Shown here piece by piece: positions 25,503 through 33,214 of a DNA stretch of 33,214 nt. Within the stretch, counting starts at the first letter, position 1. Each line of letters starts with the position of its first letter. The translations under genes and the position numbers were made by a program. The DNA comes from Verrucomicrobiota bacterium (GTDB lineage Bacteria; Verrucomicrobiota; Verrucomicrobiia; Opitutales; Opitutaceae): positions 1-33,214 of the forward strand of contig VHCI01000026.1 in NCBI GenBank assembly GCA_016871775.1, written 5' to 3'. The notes under the pieces were generated by a model, which was not told the origin of the DNA, ran no database searches, and was given only the letters and a program-made list of their open reading frames with translations.

Positions 25503-26825
25503 CTACGACCGCGCGACGACAAGGGAGGCGTTGGTCCCGCCGAATCCGAAGCTGTTCGCCACGGCCGCCCGCACCGGTTTCCGCACCGCCTCGCGCGCGG
25601 TGTAGTTAAGCCCCAGGGCGGCGCAGCCCGGGTCCACTTGGTCCAGATTCAAGGTCGGGGGCACGATCCCCTGCTGCACGGCCAGGGTAGCCGTGAATAC
25701 CCCCATCGCCCCGGCACTACCCAGCAAGTGGCCGGTCATCGACTTGACCCCGCTCACGTGCAGCGACTCGCAGTGCGCCCCGAAGACGTCTGCGATAGCT
25801 GCCGCCTCCTCGCCGTCGCCGCCGGGCGTCGAGGTCGCGTGGGCGGAGACATAGTCGATGTCCCCCGGCGCCAGCTCGGCCCGGCTCAGCGCCAAGCGCA
25901 TCGCCCGCGCCGAACCTTCCGCACCCGGAGCCAGCGAGGAAAGGTGGTAGGCGTCGGCCGTGGCCCCGTAGCCCCGCAATTCCGCGTAGATCCGGGCGCC
26001 ACGCCGCAGCGCTTGCTCGCGCTCCTCCAGCACGCAAACCACCGCGCCCTCCGCCAGTACAAAGCCATCTCGGTCCCGGTCATAGGGGCGCGAGGCGCGC
26101 GCGGGGTCGTCGTTGCGGGTGGACAGGGCCCGCATCTGGGCGAAGGCGCCCACCGCGAGGGGCGTCACCGTGGACTCGGCACCGCCCGCCAGCATCACGT
26201 CCGCATCGCCCCGGGCGATGGCCGCGGCTGCCTCCCCGAGCGCGTGCCCGCTAGTCGCGCAGGCCGAAGCGACACTCATATTAGGGCCGCGGCAGTCCAG
26301 CAGCAGGCTGACTTGGCCGGCCAGCAGGTTGGGCGCAATTTGGATGATGAAGAACGGGGAGATCTTACGAAAGCCACCGGCCTTCCAGACGTCGTGCATG
26401 GCCTCCATCTCAGGCAATCCGCCCAAGCCAACGCCTAGGCTAACGCCAAAGCGCTCGGGGGCGAGGGTCGCCCGGTGGGCATCGAGGCCGGAGTCGGCGT
26501 AGGCTTCGACCGCTGCCCCCACCCCGAGGTGCGTGAACCGGCCGAACTTCTTCAAGTCCTTTGGCGTGAGCGCCTGCAGGACCGCCTCGCCCGCCGCACC
26601 CCGCGGGAGCAAGGGCGCCGCCAGCGGACGGCAGGGGTCGTAGTCCCGCACTTCCCCGGCAATCCGCGCCGTGCAACCCGCGGCGTCAAAACGCGTGATC
26701 GGCCCGATGCCGCTCCGCCCCGCCACCAAGGCCGCCCAAGTATCTGCCGCAGTCGTGCCGCAGGGCGTGACCGCCCCGAGACCAGTGATCACAACCCGAC
26801 GAGAAACGACAGGGGAAGAGGCCAT
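25503..26825 (-). CDS. fabF: 3-oxoacyl-[acyl-carrier-protein] synthase II (KAS II)
   Basis: This 440-aa condensing enzyme of type II fatty acid synthesis has its full triad: C189 (SACATSGHALGE), H329 (SAHATSTPGGD) and H366 (MTGHLLGSAGA), plus K361 (GVKSMTG) and the C-terminal NSFGFGGTNASLVV. The ATG at 26825 (MASSPVVSRRVVITGLG) is where homology starts; the frame runs open much further upstream without homology. An additional Pro/Ala-rich stretch around residues 63-88 makes it longer than typical FabF (about 412 aa). No acpP is adjacent. Its 3' end converges on the SNF2 gene with a 25-bp gap. Confidence 0.94.
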   Translation of the reverse strand: MASSPVVSRRVVITGLGAVTPCGTTAADTWAALVAGRSGIGPITRFDAAGCTARIAGEVRDYDPCRPLAAPLLPRGAAGEAVLQALTPKDLKKFGRFTHLGVGAAVEAYADSGLDAHRATLAPERFGVSLGVGLGGLPEMEAMHDVWKAGGFRKISPFFIIQIAPNLLAGQVSLLLDCRGPNMSVASACATSGHALGEAAAAIARGDADVMLAGGAESTVTPLAVGAFAQMRALSTRNDDPARASRPYDRDRDGFVLAEGAVVCVLEEREQALRRGARIYAELRGYGATADAYHLSSLAPGAEGSARAMRLALSRAELAPGDIDYVSAHATSTPGGDGEEAAAIADVFGAHCESLHVSGVKSMTGHLLGSAGAMGVFTATLAVQQGIVPPTLNLDQVDPGCAALGLNYTAREAVRKPVRAAVANSFGFGGTNASLVVARS

Positions 26826-27102
26826 GCTTGTCCGAGGCTGAAGCGGCGGCCCGGCCGGCGTCAACCGCCCGTCGCCCCACGGCGCCCAGCAGCTGCTGAT
26901 CGGGCACGATGCTGGCACCGGCGGGCCAAGGCGGGCCGCGTCCAACGGGGAAACGCCGGCAACGCCGCGGATCCGCGCCGCGCAAACCCGAGGACTGGCG
27001 CCGCCTTCTCCTTCCCCGGCGGGGAGGTGCGGTCCCTCGCCTTTTTTGCGCCCTTGCCGGCCCGCCGCGCCGCCCGCAGCTTCCCGTGCACCCCCTCTCC
27101 GA

Positions 27103-28527
27103 ATGTCCCTGCCCCGCCGCGAATTCCTCCGCCGCAGCGCCGGCGCCGCCGTCGCCTTCAGCATTTTGCCCGCCGCCGCCCGCGGGGCCAACAGCCGCAT
27201 CCAGGTCGCATGCATTGGCATCACCGGCAAGGGCCACACCGATACCCTGGCGACCGCCGCTGCCGGCGGAGAGATGGTGGCGCTCTGCGACGTGGTGAAC
27301 CCCCGACGCCCCGAGCTCACCCGCAGGAAGAAGGGAAAAGCCGCCGGCGCCGGCGACACGATCCTTGACCGCTTCCCCGCTGCGAAATTCTTCGGGGATT
27401 ACCGGGAGATGCTCGTCACACACCCTGGGATCGACGCGGTGGTGGTCTCAACGCCCGATCATCACCACTTCCACGCCTCGCTGCTGGCAATGCGCGGCGG
27501 GAAGCATGTGTACTGCCAGAAGCCGATCGCGCACTCGGTCTGGGAGGCGCGGCGGCTTGCCGAGGTTGCGACGCAGACGCGCGTGCAGACGCAGATGGGC
27601 AACCAGGCCCACGCCGGCGAACCGATCCGCCGCGCCGTGGAATTGCTGCGCGCGGGCGTGCTGGGGCGAGTGACGGAGGTCCACGCGTGGACCAACCGCC
27701 CGATCTGGCCCCAGGGGATGAAGGCGTGGCCCGCGCCGGAGCCCGTGCCAGCGGGCCTCAATTGGGACCAATGGATCGGCCCTGCCCCCTTCCGCGACTA
27801 CAGCAGCGCCCTCGCGCCCTTCAATTGGCGCGGGTACTGGGATTTCGGGGCGGGCGCGCTCGGCGATATGGGCTGCCATATCTTCGATATGCCCTACTGG
27901 GCGCTGGGGCTCGGCGCGCCGACGAGCGTCGAGGCGGTGTCTGAGGGCTCCACGGAGATCGCCGCGCCGAACTGGTCCAAGGTAACCTACCAGTTCCCGA
28001 CGAGTCACCTCGGCGGGCCGGTGACGGTGGTCTGGTATGACGGGGTGTCGCCAAGGGAAGGGCTTTACCGGAACCCGCCGCCGGAGCGGCTATGGGAGGC
28101 GGACTTCCCGACGGCGGACCACGTGTTCCGGCGCTTCGACCTGCTGGTGGTGGGCGAGAGGGGGCGGATGTTCTTCGGCCGCTCGCGGCAGGACTGGGTT
28201 TTCAAGCCCGAGGGCCTCACGGCAGGTTTCACGCAAACCCCGAAGACCTTGCCGCGGGTGGCGGGGAGCGGGGAATCCGCGGAAGGGGCGATGGATCAGG
28301 GCGGTGGTCCTTACCGGGAATGGATCGAAGCGATCCGGGGAAAGGGGCCGGCGTTGTCGGAGTTCGGCCAATCGGGTCCGTTCACCGAGATGGTACTGCT
28401 GGGCAACGTGGCGTTGCGGGCGGGGCGGAAGATCCTGTGGGACGCGAAGTCACTGCGGGTGACGAACGTTCCGGAGGCCGCGCCTTTGGTGCGCCGCGCG
28501 TACCGCCGCGGCTGGGAGCTTGAGTGA
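27103..28527 (+). CDS. Tat-exported Gfo/Idh/MocA-family oxidoreductase
   Basis: This 474-aa protein has a twin-arginine signal (MSLPRREFLRRSAG, then a hydrophobic core and AAARGA), so it should be exported folded with its NAD(P) cofactor. The Rossmann fold follows: VACIGITGKGH (nucleotide loop, divergent from GxGxxG), VALCDV, and AVVVSTPDHHHFHASLLAM. The catalytic EKP motif reads CQKPIAHS (K140, P141), with Gln for Glu. The C-terminal domain contains GALGDMGCHIFDMPYW, typical of the PVC/Bacteroidota sugar-oxidoreductase branch. The second ATG at 27103 is chosen because the signal peptide begins there. Substrate unknown, probably a sugar or polyol. Confidence 0.9.
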   Translation: MSLPRREFLRRSAGAAVAFSILPAAARGANSRIQVACIGITGKGHTDTLATAAAGGEMVALCDVVNPRRPELTRRKKGKAAGAGDTILDRFPAAKFFGDYREMLVTHPGIDAVVVSTPDHHHFHASLLAMRGGKHVYCQKPIAHSVWEARRLAEVATQTRVQTQMGNQAHAGEPIRRAVELLRAGVLGRVTEVHAWTNRPIWPQGMKAWPAPEPVPAGLNWDQWIGPAPFRDYSSALAPFNWRGYWDFGAGALGDMGCHIFDMPYWALGLGAPTSVEAVSEGSTEIAAPNWSKVTYQFPTSHLGGPVTVVWYDGVSPREGLYRNPPPERLWEADFPTADHVFRRFDLLVVGERGRMFFGRSRQDWVFKPEGLTAGFTQTPKTLPRVAGSGESAEGAMDQGGGPYREWIEAIRGKGPALSEFGQSGPFTEMVLLGNVALRAGRKILWDAKSLRVTNVPEAAPLVRRAYRRGWELE

Positions 28528-28638
28528 GAGGGAAATAGGGAGGACAAGAAGCGGGGAGCGAGGAATTCGGGGGTCGTCTGGTGTAGTCAGAGCCAGCTGC
28601 ACGAAGCCGCCGCCATCGCTCTCTCCCTCCGCTTTCCG

Positions 28639-29877
28639 TCACCCGCTCCGCGCAGATGGCGGCGGGGCTAGGCCCGAGGACCTCCCTCGGTACGCCATCA
28701 GGAACACAACTAACACCCCGGCCACACTCAACGCCAACCCCAGCCAGAATGAGCTCCACTGCGTCTTGCCCGCCGTCGTGCACGCGGCGAACCACGCCCC
28801 GGTGCCAAGATACCCAAACAGGTTGCCGAAGCCCCCGTTCATCAGCGACAGCAACGCTTGCGCCCGCCCCCGCCACGACGGCTCTACGCGCTGATCCAGG
28901 TAAATCTGCGCCGTGATGCTCACCAAGGTAAATGAGCACCCGTGCAACACGATGCCCGCGATCAACCCGGCCGGCGTGTCGAGCGCGCTCACTACAAACC
29001 GAAGCACGCCAAACCCCAGCCCCGCCCCGATGATCCACTTAAGTCGCCACCGCAGGATCAGCCCGCCCAACGCGAACATCGCGATTACTTCCGTGATCTG
29101 CCCAAGACTCATCCATGCGGTCATCCGCTCTAATCCCAGCTCCTGGAGGTGCGGCGGCGCGAACGGGTAAAAGCCGGCCAAGGGGATCGTGAACAAGGTC
29201 GTGGTCAGGAACACCACGCGGTGATCCCGGATCTTCAACAGGGTCAGCGCATCAAGGCCTAGGCGCTGCACCCAGCTCCGCGCTCCCTCCGCCAGCGGGC
29301 TCTCCACCGCCGGCAACAGGAAGGTGAACGCCACCACCACGAGCCAGAGGGCCGCCCCACTGTAGCCCGAGGCCGTCGAACGGTCCGCCCCGATCAGGCT
29401 CACCCACAGGCAGCCCCCCATCCAACCGAAGGTCGCCATCGCCCGCACCGGGCCGAACTCCCGCGGCGCATCCCGCAGCCGCGCCAAAATAATGGTCGAG
29501 GCGATACTCCAAGTCGGGGCCGAACACAGCGAGTGCAGCTGGATCAACGCCAGCACCGGCAACGGCCCCCACCCTTCCCGGATGGCCGTCGTTGCCAGGG
29601 TGACGGTCATCGCGGTAGCTAAGGCGAGGCCCCGTAGGACCTTTGCCGGTGAAGCGTGGCGATCGGCCATCGCCCCGAAAAGCAGTGGCGAGATGAAGGC
29701 CGCGACCCCCGACGAGGCGAACGCCACCGGCCGGATGTGCCCCAATCCGTGCGCCTCCAGCACCGCGCTCAGCGGCACGAACCACATCGCCAGCGCCGCC
29801 CCGATCAGGAGGAAGAGCCCGATCAGTTCGGCGTACTCGGCGCGACGCAAAGTGGAAAACACCCGACCAGCACACAC
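28639..29877 (-). CDS. MFS transporter, nucleoside/sugar:H+ symporter-like
   Basis: This 412-aa protein has about 12 hydrophobic segments. The N-terminal half fits the NupG/LacY-like branch of the major facilitator superfamily: PLSAVLEAHGLGHIRPVAFA, then SPLLFGAMADRHASPAKVLRG, the loop 2-3 signature. The central cytoplasmic loop is around residues 205-215. The C-terminal half repeats the fold and contains AQIYLDQRVEPSWRGRAQAL. Substrate cannot be read from sequence. The start is GTG at 29877, with another GTG five codons further in. It converges on the oxidoreductase gene with a 111-bp gap that has no evident terminator. Confidence 0.85.
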   Translation of the reverse strand: MCAGRVFSTLRRAEYAELIGLFLLIGAALAMWFVPLSAVLEAHGLGHIRPVAFASSGVAAFISPLLFGAMADRHASPAKVLRGLALATAMTVTLATTAIREGWGPLPVLALIQLHSLCSAPTWSIASTIILARLRDAPREFGPVRAMATFGWMGGCLWVSLIGADRSTASGYSGAALWLVVVAFTFLLPAVESPLAEGARSWVQRLGLDALTLLKIRDHRVVFLTTTLFTIPLAGFYPFAPPHLQELGLERMTAWMSLGQITEVIAMFALGGLILRWRLKWIIGAGLGFGVLRFVVSALDTPAGLIAGIVLHGCSFTLVSITAQIYLDQRVEPSWRGRAQALLSLMNGGFGNLFGYLGTGAWFAACTTAGKTQWSSFWLGLALSVAGVLVVFLMAYRGRSSGLAPPPSARSG

Positions 29878-30263
29878 GAGCCCCCGCCAAGTTCAATCCC
29901 GACGCGGCCAACGCCCCACACCGCAATTAAGGCCCATCAGCCAGACTCCTCACCGGCTACTCCGGCGAAAAATCCCTCCGCCATTTCAAAATGCCCAAGA
30001 GCGACCCCGCCCGCGGACAGACCGCTTTCGTCTCCCTCCGCTCCCACACCGTCTCCCCCGAAGCGCCGCCCGGCCCTAGGGGGAGTTCGACCGGATCACG
30101 AAGATGGCCGCCCGGTCGTTCGTCGCGAAGCGAATCTGCAGTTCTCTCAACCTGAAGCCGGAGGAGGAGCGCCACCACCTTAGCTTCGCCACTCCGCGGC
30201 CGCGTCCCGGCCGGCGCGCGGCGGTGCTTGTGTCCCGGGCGCCGCCGCTCCAAAATCTCCCCA
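29878..30263. other. 386-bp gap without a confident gene
   Basis: This stretch separates the divergent MFS and DUF6580-like genes and must hold their promoters; I see no clear sigma-70 pair. Two weak coding-like traces exist. On the plus strand, two frames joined across about 30080 read LRSHTVSPEAPP then EFDRITKMAARSF, faintly like the start of a GAF-domain sensor. On the minus strand a frame ends at 29957 with LKWRRDFSPE. Neither makes a complete protein, so either may be chance or a decayed gene. Confidence 0.4.
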
Positions 30264-30836
30264 ATGTTCCTTGCCGTCGCCCTGATCGTCCTTACCGCCG
30301 CTTGGCGCGTCGTCGGCGCCCACACGCCCGCACTGGCCAACTTCGCCCCCCTGATGGCCCTCGCCTTCTGCGGGGCAGTCTACCTGCCGAACCGCCGCCT
30401 CTGGGCCGTGCCCCTCGTCGCCCTCGCCGCCTCCGATCTGTATCTGGACCACTATTACTCGGCCACCTTCGGGGAGAGCTGGACCTGGCCCAGCGTCGTC
30501 CTCCGCCTCGTCTGCTTCGCGGCGGCCCTGCCGCTCGGCCACGCCGTCGCCGCGCGCAAATCGTGGGTCACCCTCGGCGCGGGCGCCCTCACGGCCTCCC
30601 TGATTTTCTACATGCTGACCAACACGGACGCTTGGCTGCGCGACCCCTATTATCCCGCAAGCCTCGCCGGCTGGCTGCAGGCGCTGACCGTCGGCCGCCC
30701 GGAATTCCCGCCCACGTGGATTTTCTTCCGCAACACCGTGGCGAGCGACCTCCTCTTCACCGGCCTCTTCGCGCTGACCCTAGAACTGGCCGCCTGGCGC
30801 GCCGGTCGCCCGAGCCTCCTCGCGACGCGGGCCTGA
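30264..30836 (+). CDS. DUF6580-like integral membrane protein
   Basis: This 190-aa protein has about five hydrophobic segments. The pattern PALANFAPLMALAFCGAVYL, VPLVALAASDLYLD, TNTDAWL and the closing FFRNTVASDLLFTGLFAL fits the uncharacterised DUF6580 family, whose topology recalls the substrate-binding subunits of ECF transporters. The start ATG at 30264 (MFLAVALIV) begins directly with the first membrane helix; the 12 upstream codons of the open frame are basic and unlikely. It lies 49 bp before the DUF3570 gene on the same strand and may share its transcript. Function unknown. Confidence 0.72.
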   Translation: MFLAVALIVLTAAWRVVGAHTPALANFAPLMALAFCGAVYLPNRRLWAVPLVALAASDLYLDHYYSATFGESWTWPSVVLRLVCFAAALPLGHAVAARKSWVTLGAGALTASLIFYMLTNTDAWLRDPYYPASLAGWLQALTVGRPEFPPTWIFFRNTVASDLLFTGLFALTLELAAWRAGRPSLLATRA

Positions 30837-30885
30837 GCTGCGACTTGCCTCCCGGGCCGCGCGCGCTTCCCTTCACCCGCCGCCT

Positions 30886-32046
30886 ATGGCTCCCTTCGTC
30901 CCGCATCCGGGCCGCGCCACCCTGCTCGCGGCCGCCCTCCTCTGCGTCTCCCCCCGCTCCCTCCGCGCTGAGGAGGCTGTCCGCTACAAGTACCAGGACT
31001 ACCGCGAGGCCGCCGGACGCATCGCTGTCGAGGTCCACGGAGCGACGGTGGAGAAGAACCTCGGCACCGACACCCGGCTGAAGGTCGAGGGCGTGGTGGA
31101 CGCAATCGCGGGCGCCACCCCCACGGGCGAACCGGCCCCGGAAGGCAGCGACCAGGTGCCGCTCGCGAAGCTCACCGAGCGCCGCCGCGCATGGAACGCC
31201 ACCGTTGCCCGGCAGTTCAGCGTGGGCTCCCTGACGCTCGGCGCCGGCCGCAGCCTCGAGAGCGATTACGATTCGGTCGGCTGGTCCGTAAACGGCCTCG
31301 CCGAGTTCAACCAGAAGAACACCACCGTGCTCGCCGGCCTCGCCGGCACCGCCGACGAGGTCCGCGTGTTCTTCCAAAAGCCCTGGGCGGACAAACGCAC
31401 GCGCGACGCCATCCTCGGAGTGACCCAACTGCTAGACCCGCGCACCTCCGTCACCCTGAACCTCACCTGGGGCCGCCAGCGCGGCTTTCTGGCCGATCCT
31501 TACAAGCTGGTCGCCCGCACGGTGGAGATCATCCCGGGCCTGTCGCTGCCGCTCACCTTCAGCGAGAACCGGCCGGACGTGCGCGACAAGCGCCTCGCCC
31601 TCGCCGCCCTGAACCGCGCCTTCCCGGCGCTGCGCGGCGCTCTGGACGCCAGCTACCGGCACCACCGCGACTCCTACGGGGTGCGCGCCCACACCGTGGA
31701 CCTCGCCTGGTTCCAGCAATGGGGCGACCAGGTCCTCTTCCGGCCGGGCTACCGCTTCCACGGCCAGTCCGCCGCGCGTTTCTACCGCTACCGGTTCGAC
31801 GGCACCTCCGTGCTGCCCTCTGAGGGCCCGCCGCGGCCACAGGGCCCGTTCTATTCCTCGGATTACCGGCTCTCCGCCCTCCAAACGCATACCTACGGGT
31901 TCAAGGTGATCTGGGACGTCACGACCGCGGTGCAGCTCGATGCGGCCTACGAAAGATATTCGATGCACGGCCGGGACGGCGTCACGCCGGCGAGCGCCTA
32001 TTGCCGGGCGGACATCCTGACGGTTGGCGCCCGCTTCGGCTGGTGA
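30886..32046 (+). CDS. DUF3570 outer-membrane beta-barrel protein
   Basis: This 386-aa protein has a signal peptide (cleavage after about LRAEE, residue 28). The mature start VRYKYQDYREAAGRIAVE and the hallmark VDAIAGATPTGEPAP identify DUF3570. The rest is rich in alternating polar/hydrophobic strands (SVTLNLTWGRQRG, LDASYRHHRDSYG, VQLDAAYERYSMHG) and ends in ILTVGARFGW, with a terminal aromatic residue as in outer-membrane barrels. DUF3570 proteins often occur with ApbE, DUF4266 and thioredoxin-like genes. ApbE follows here after 10 bp and a thioredoxin-like gene after that. No DUF4266 is visible inside the window. Confidence 0.88.
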   Translation: MAPFVPHPGRATLLAAALLCVSPRSLRAEEAVRYKYQDYREAAGRIAVEVHGATVEKNLGTDTRLKVEGVVDAIAGATPTGEPAPEGSDQVPLAKLTERRRAWNATVARQFSVGSLTLGAGRSLESDYDSVGWSVNGLAEFNQKNTTVLAGLAGTADEVRVFFQKPWADKRTRDAILGVTQLLDPRTSVTLNLTWGRQRGFLADPYKLVARTVEIIPGLSLPLTFSENRPDVRDKRLALAALNRAFPALRGALDASYRHHRDSYGVRAHTVDLAWFQQWGDQVLFRPGYRFHGQSAARFYRYRFDGTSVLPSEGPPRPQGPFYSSDYRLSALQTHTYGFKVIWDVTTAVQLDAAYERYSMHGRDGVTPASAYCRADILTVGARFGW

Positions 32047-32056
32047 GGAGTCGCTG

Positions 32057-33049
32057 ATGGCACAGCTGGCCCAAGCTCATCGCTCCACGCCTGCGGTCCC
32101 GGCTGGTCCAGCCGCGGCCGGACCGTTGCGGCGGCTGGGTTTTCACGCGCTGGGCACCCGCTGCGAGGTCCAGTACTACTTGGGCGGCACGGACCCGCGG
32201 CCGGGCCAGGCGTTCGAACAGGAACTGCTCGCGTGGGTACAGGCCTTCGAGGCCCGTTACACGCGCTTCCGGCCCGACAGCCTGATCGGCCGCATCAACG
32301 CCGCGGCTGGCCGCGAGTGGGTAGGGATCGATGCCGAGATGGAGGTGATGCTGAAGGTCTGCGACCAGCTGCACTTTATGACCCAGGGCGTGCTGGATCC
32401 GACCAGCCTGCCCCTGCAGCGCCTGTGGGATTACCAGGCCCCGGTGCCGCGCCTGCCGACCGACCTGGAAATCGAACGCGCCCGCGCTCTGGTCGGCTGG
32501 AAGAAGGTGGCCCGGGCACCTGGGCGCGTATTCCTCCCGGAACCCGGGATGGCCCTCGACTTCGGCGGGTTCGGCAAGGAGTACGCGGTGGACCGCGCGA
32601 TCGAGATCGCGCGCGCCCACGGCGTGGCCCACGCGCTGGTGGATTTCGGCCACGACCTGCGGGCGCTCGGGCGCCCCCCGGACCGGCCGGCGTGGCATAT
32701 CGGGCTGGAGGACCCGTCGCGGCCCGGTAGCACGGCGGGGAGCGTCGCCGCTATGGACCGGGCCGTCGCCTCCTCCGGCGACTACCTACGGCACGTGGAG
32801 ATCGCGGGGCGCCGCTACGGGCACATCGTCGATCCCCGCTCGGGACGTCCGGTGGCTCACGGCTGCCGGCAGGCCACGGTTGTGGCCGGCTCCTGCCTGC
32901 AGGCGGGCGTGCTGTCGACGACCGCGTTTGTCCTCGGCATTCCCCGGGGCGTGGAGTTCATCCAATCGTTCCCCGGCGCGGAGGGCCTGCTCGTGGGCGA
33001 ACAGACCCGGGCGCAGACACGGGGGTTCTTTAATTATGCGGCGACGTGA
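32057..33049 (+). CDS. apbE: ApbE-family FAD:protein FMN transferase
   Basis: ApbE proteins attach FMN covalently to Ser/Thr of exported redox proteins using FAD and Mg2+. Family features in this 330-aa protein are FHALGTRCEV, ARYTRFRPDSLIGRIN, LDFGGFGKEYAVDRAI (about 167-182), VASSGDYLRH and GHIVDPRSGRPV (255-266). The start at 32057 has a good GGAG ribosome-binding site seven bases upstream. Two oddities appear. There is no signal peptide or lipobox, although ApbE is usually exported. Also, the Asp normally preceding the metal-binding Thr region near the C-terminus is Gly (QAGVLSTTAF, residues 282-291). Confidence 0.9.
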   Translation: MAQLAQAHRSTPAVPAGPAAAGPLRRLGFHALGTRCEVQYYLGGTDPRPGQAFEQELLAWVQAFEARYTRFRPDSLIGRINAAAGREWVGIDAEMEVMLKVCDQLHFMTQGVLDPTSLPLQRLWDYQAPVPRLPTDLEIERARALVGWKKVARAPGRVFLPEPGMALDFGGFGKEYAVDRAIEIARAHGVAHALVDFGHDLRALGRPPDRPAWHIGLEDPSRPGSTAGSVAAMDRAVASSGDYLRHVEIAGRRYGHIVDPRSGRPVAHGCRQATVVAGSCLQAGVLSTTAFVLGIPRGVEFIQSFPGAEGLLVGEQTRAQTRGFFNYAAT

Positions 33050-33214
33050 ACTAAGCCTGTTGGCGGCCGCGGTGGTGGCGGTTGCCACCCTGCGCGGGGC
33101 GATCCAGCCCGGCGACCGTTTTCCCACGCTGACGGGGGACGACCTGCCGCGCCTGGCGGGCGAGGCGCTGCCGGAGCCGGCGGGCCGGATCGTGCTGGTA
33201 GACTTCTGGGCCTC
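33036..33214 (+). CDS. Exported thioredoxin-like protein (partial, runs off the window)
   Basis: The ATG at 33036 overlaps the end of apbE by 14 bases. The 59 visible residues are a signal-anchor (MRRRELSLLAAAVVAVATLRG), then GDRFPTLTGDDLPRLAG and IVLVDFWAS, the strand that precedes the CxxC of TlpA/AhpC-TSA-type thioredoxins. The active site lies beyond the window edge, so redox activity cannot be confirmed. It completes a DUF3570-ApbE-thioredoxin arrangement. Confidence 0.8.
   Translation, partial: MRRRELSLLAAAVVAVATLRGAIQPGDRFPTLTGDDLPRLAGEALPEPAGRIVLVDFWA

Noticed and set aside
26826-27102. N-terminal extension of fabF or another gene in the divergent gap
   Set aside because: The open frame upstream of fabF is low-complexity and without homology, and KAS II begins at 26825.

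Overview
The window is high-GC bacterial DNA, almost certainly from a Gram-negative member of the PVC group. A Verrucomicrobiota/Opitutae-like organism fits best. This is inferred from the Kdo transferase for LPS, an exosortase-like protein, a Tat-exported Gfo/Idh/MocA oxidoreductase, the missing rpmD, and the Ala/Pro/Lys-rich tails on ribosomal proteins. No 16S rRNA or other phylogenetic marker was compared.

Bases 1-440 look like the edge of a former integration site. They hold the last codons of a plus-strand gene, a short direct repeat, and a decayed tRNA-Cys-like sequence whose 5' half is intact. Next comes a small membrane-anchored zinc-ribbon gene (505-729, minus).

Bases 767-20265 carry one long minus-strand ribosomal supercluster that merges the str, S10, spc and alpha operons. 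The order is rpsL-rpsG-fusA-rpsJ-rplC-rplD-rplW-rplB-rpsS-[secreted small protein]-rplV-rpsC-rplP-rpmC-rpsQ-rplN-rplX-rplE-rpsN-rpsH-rplF-rplR-rpsE-rplO-secY-[adk-like relic]-map-rpsM-rpsK-rpsD-rpoA-rplQ, followed by a strong intrinsic terminator. tuf, rpmD, infA and rpmJ are absent from their usual slots. Oddities are a +1 frameshift in rpsJ, a truncated adenylate-kinase-like protein without a P-loop at the adk position, an exported protein between rpsS and rplV, an extra C-terminal helix on SecY, and long low-complexity extensions on S11, S5, S17, L17 and L3.

Bases 20476-25477 are on the plus strand. An exosortase-like membrane protein lacking the expected catalytic His overlaps waaA (Kdo transferase) by 4 bp, and an SNF2-family helicase follows. 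fabF (minus) and a Tat-signal Gfo/Idh/MocA oxidoreductase (plus) then diverge, followed by a GTG-started MFS transporter (minus).

Bases 30264-33214 hold a plus-strand run: a DUF6580-like membrane protein, a DUF3570 outer-membrane barrel, an ApbE-family flavin transferase, and the start of an exported thioredoxin-like protein cut by the window edge. The last three resemble known ApbE/DUF3570 extracytosolic redox clusters.
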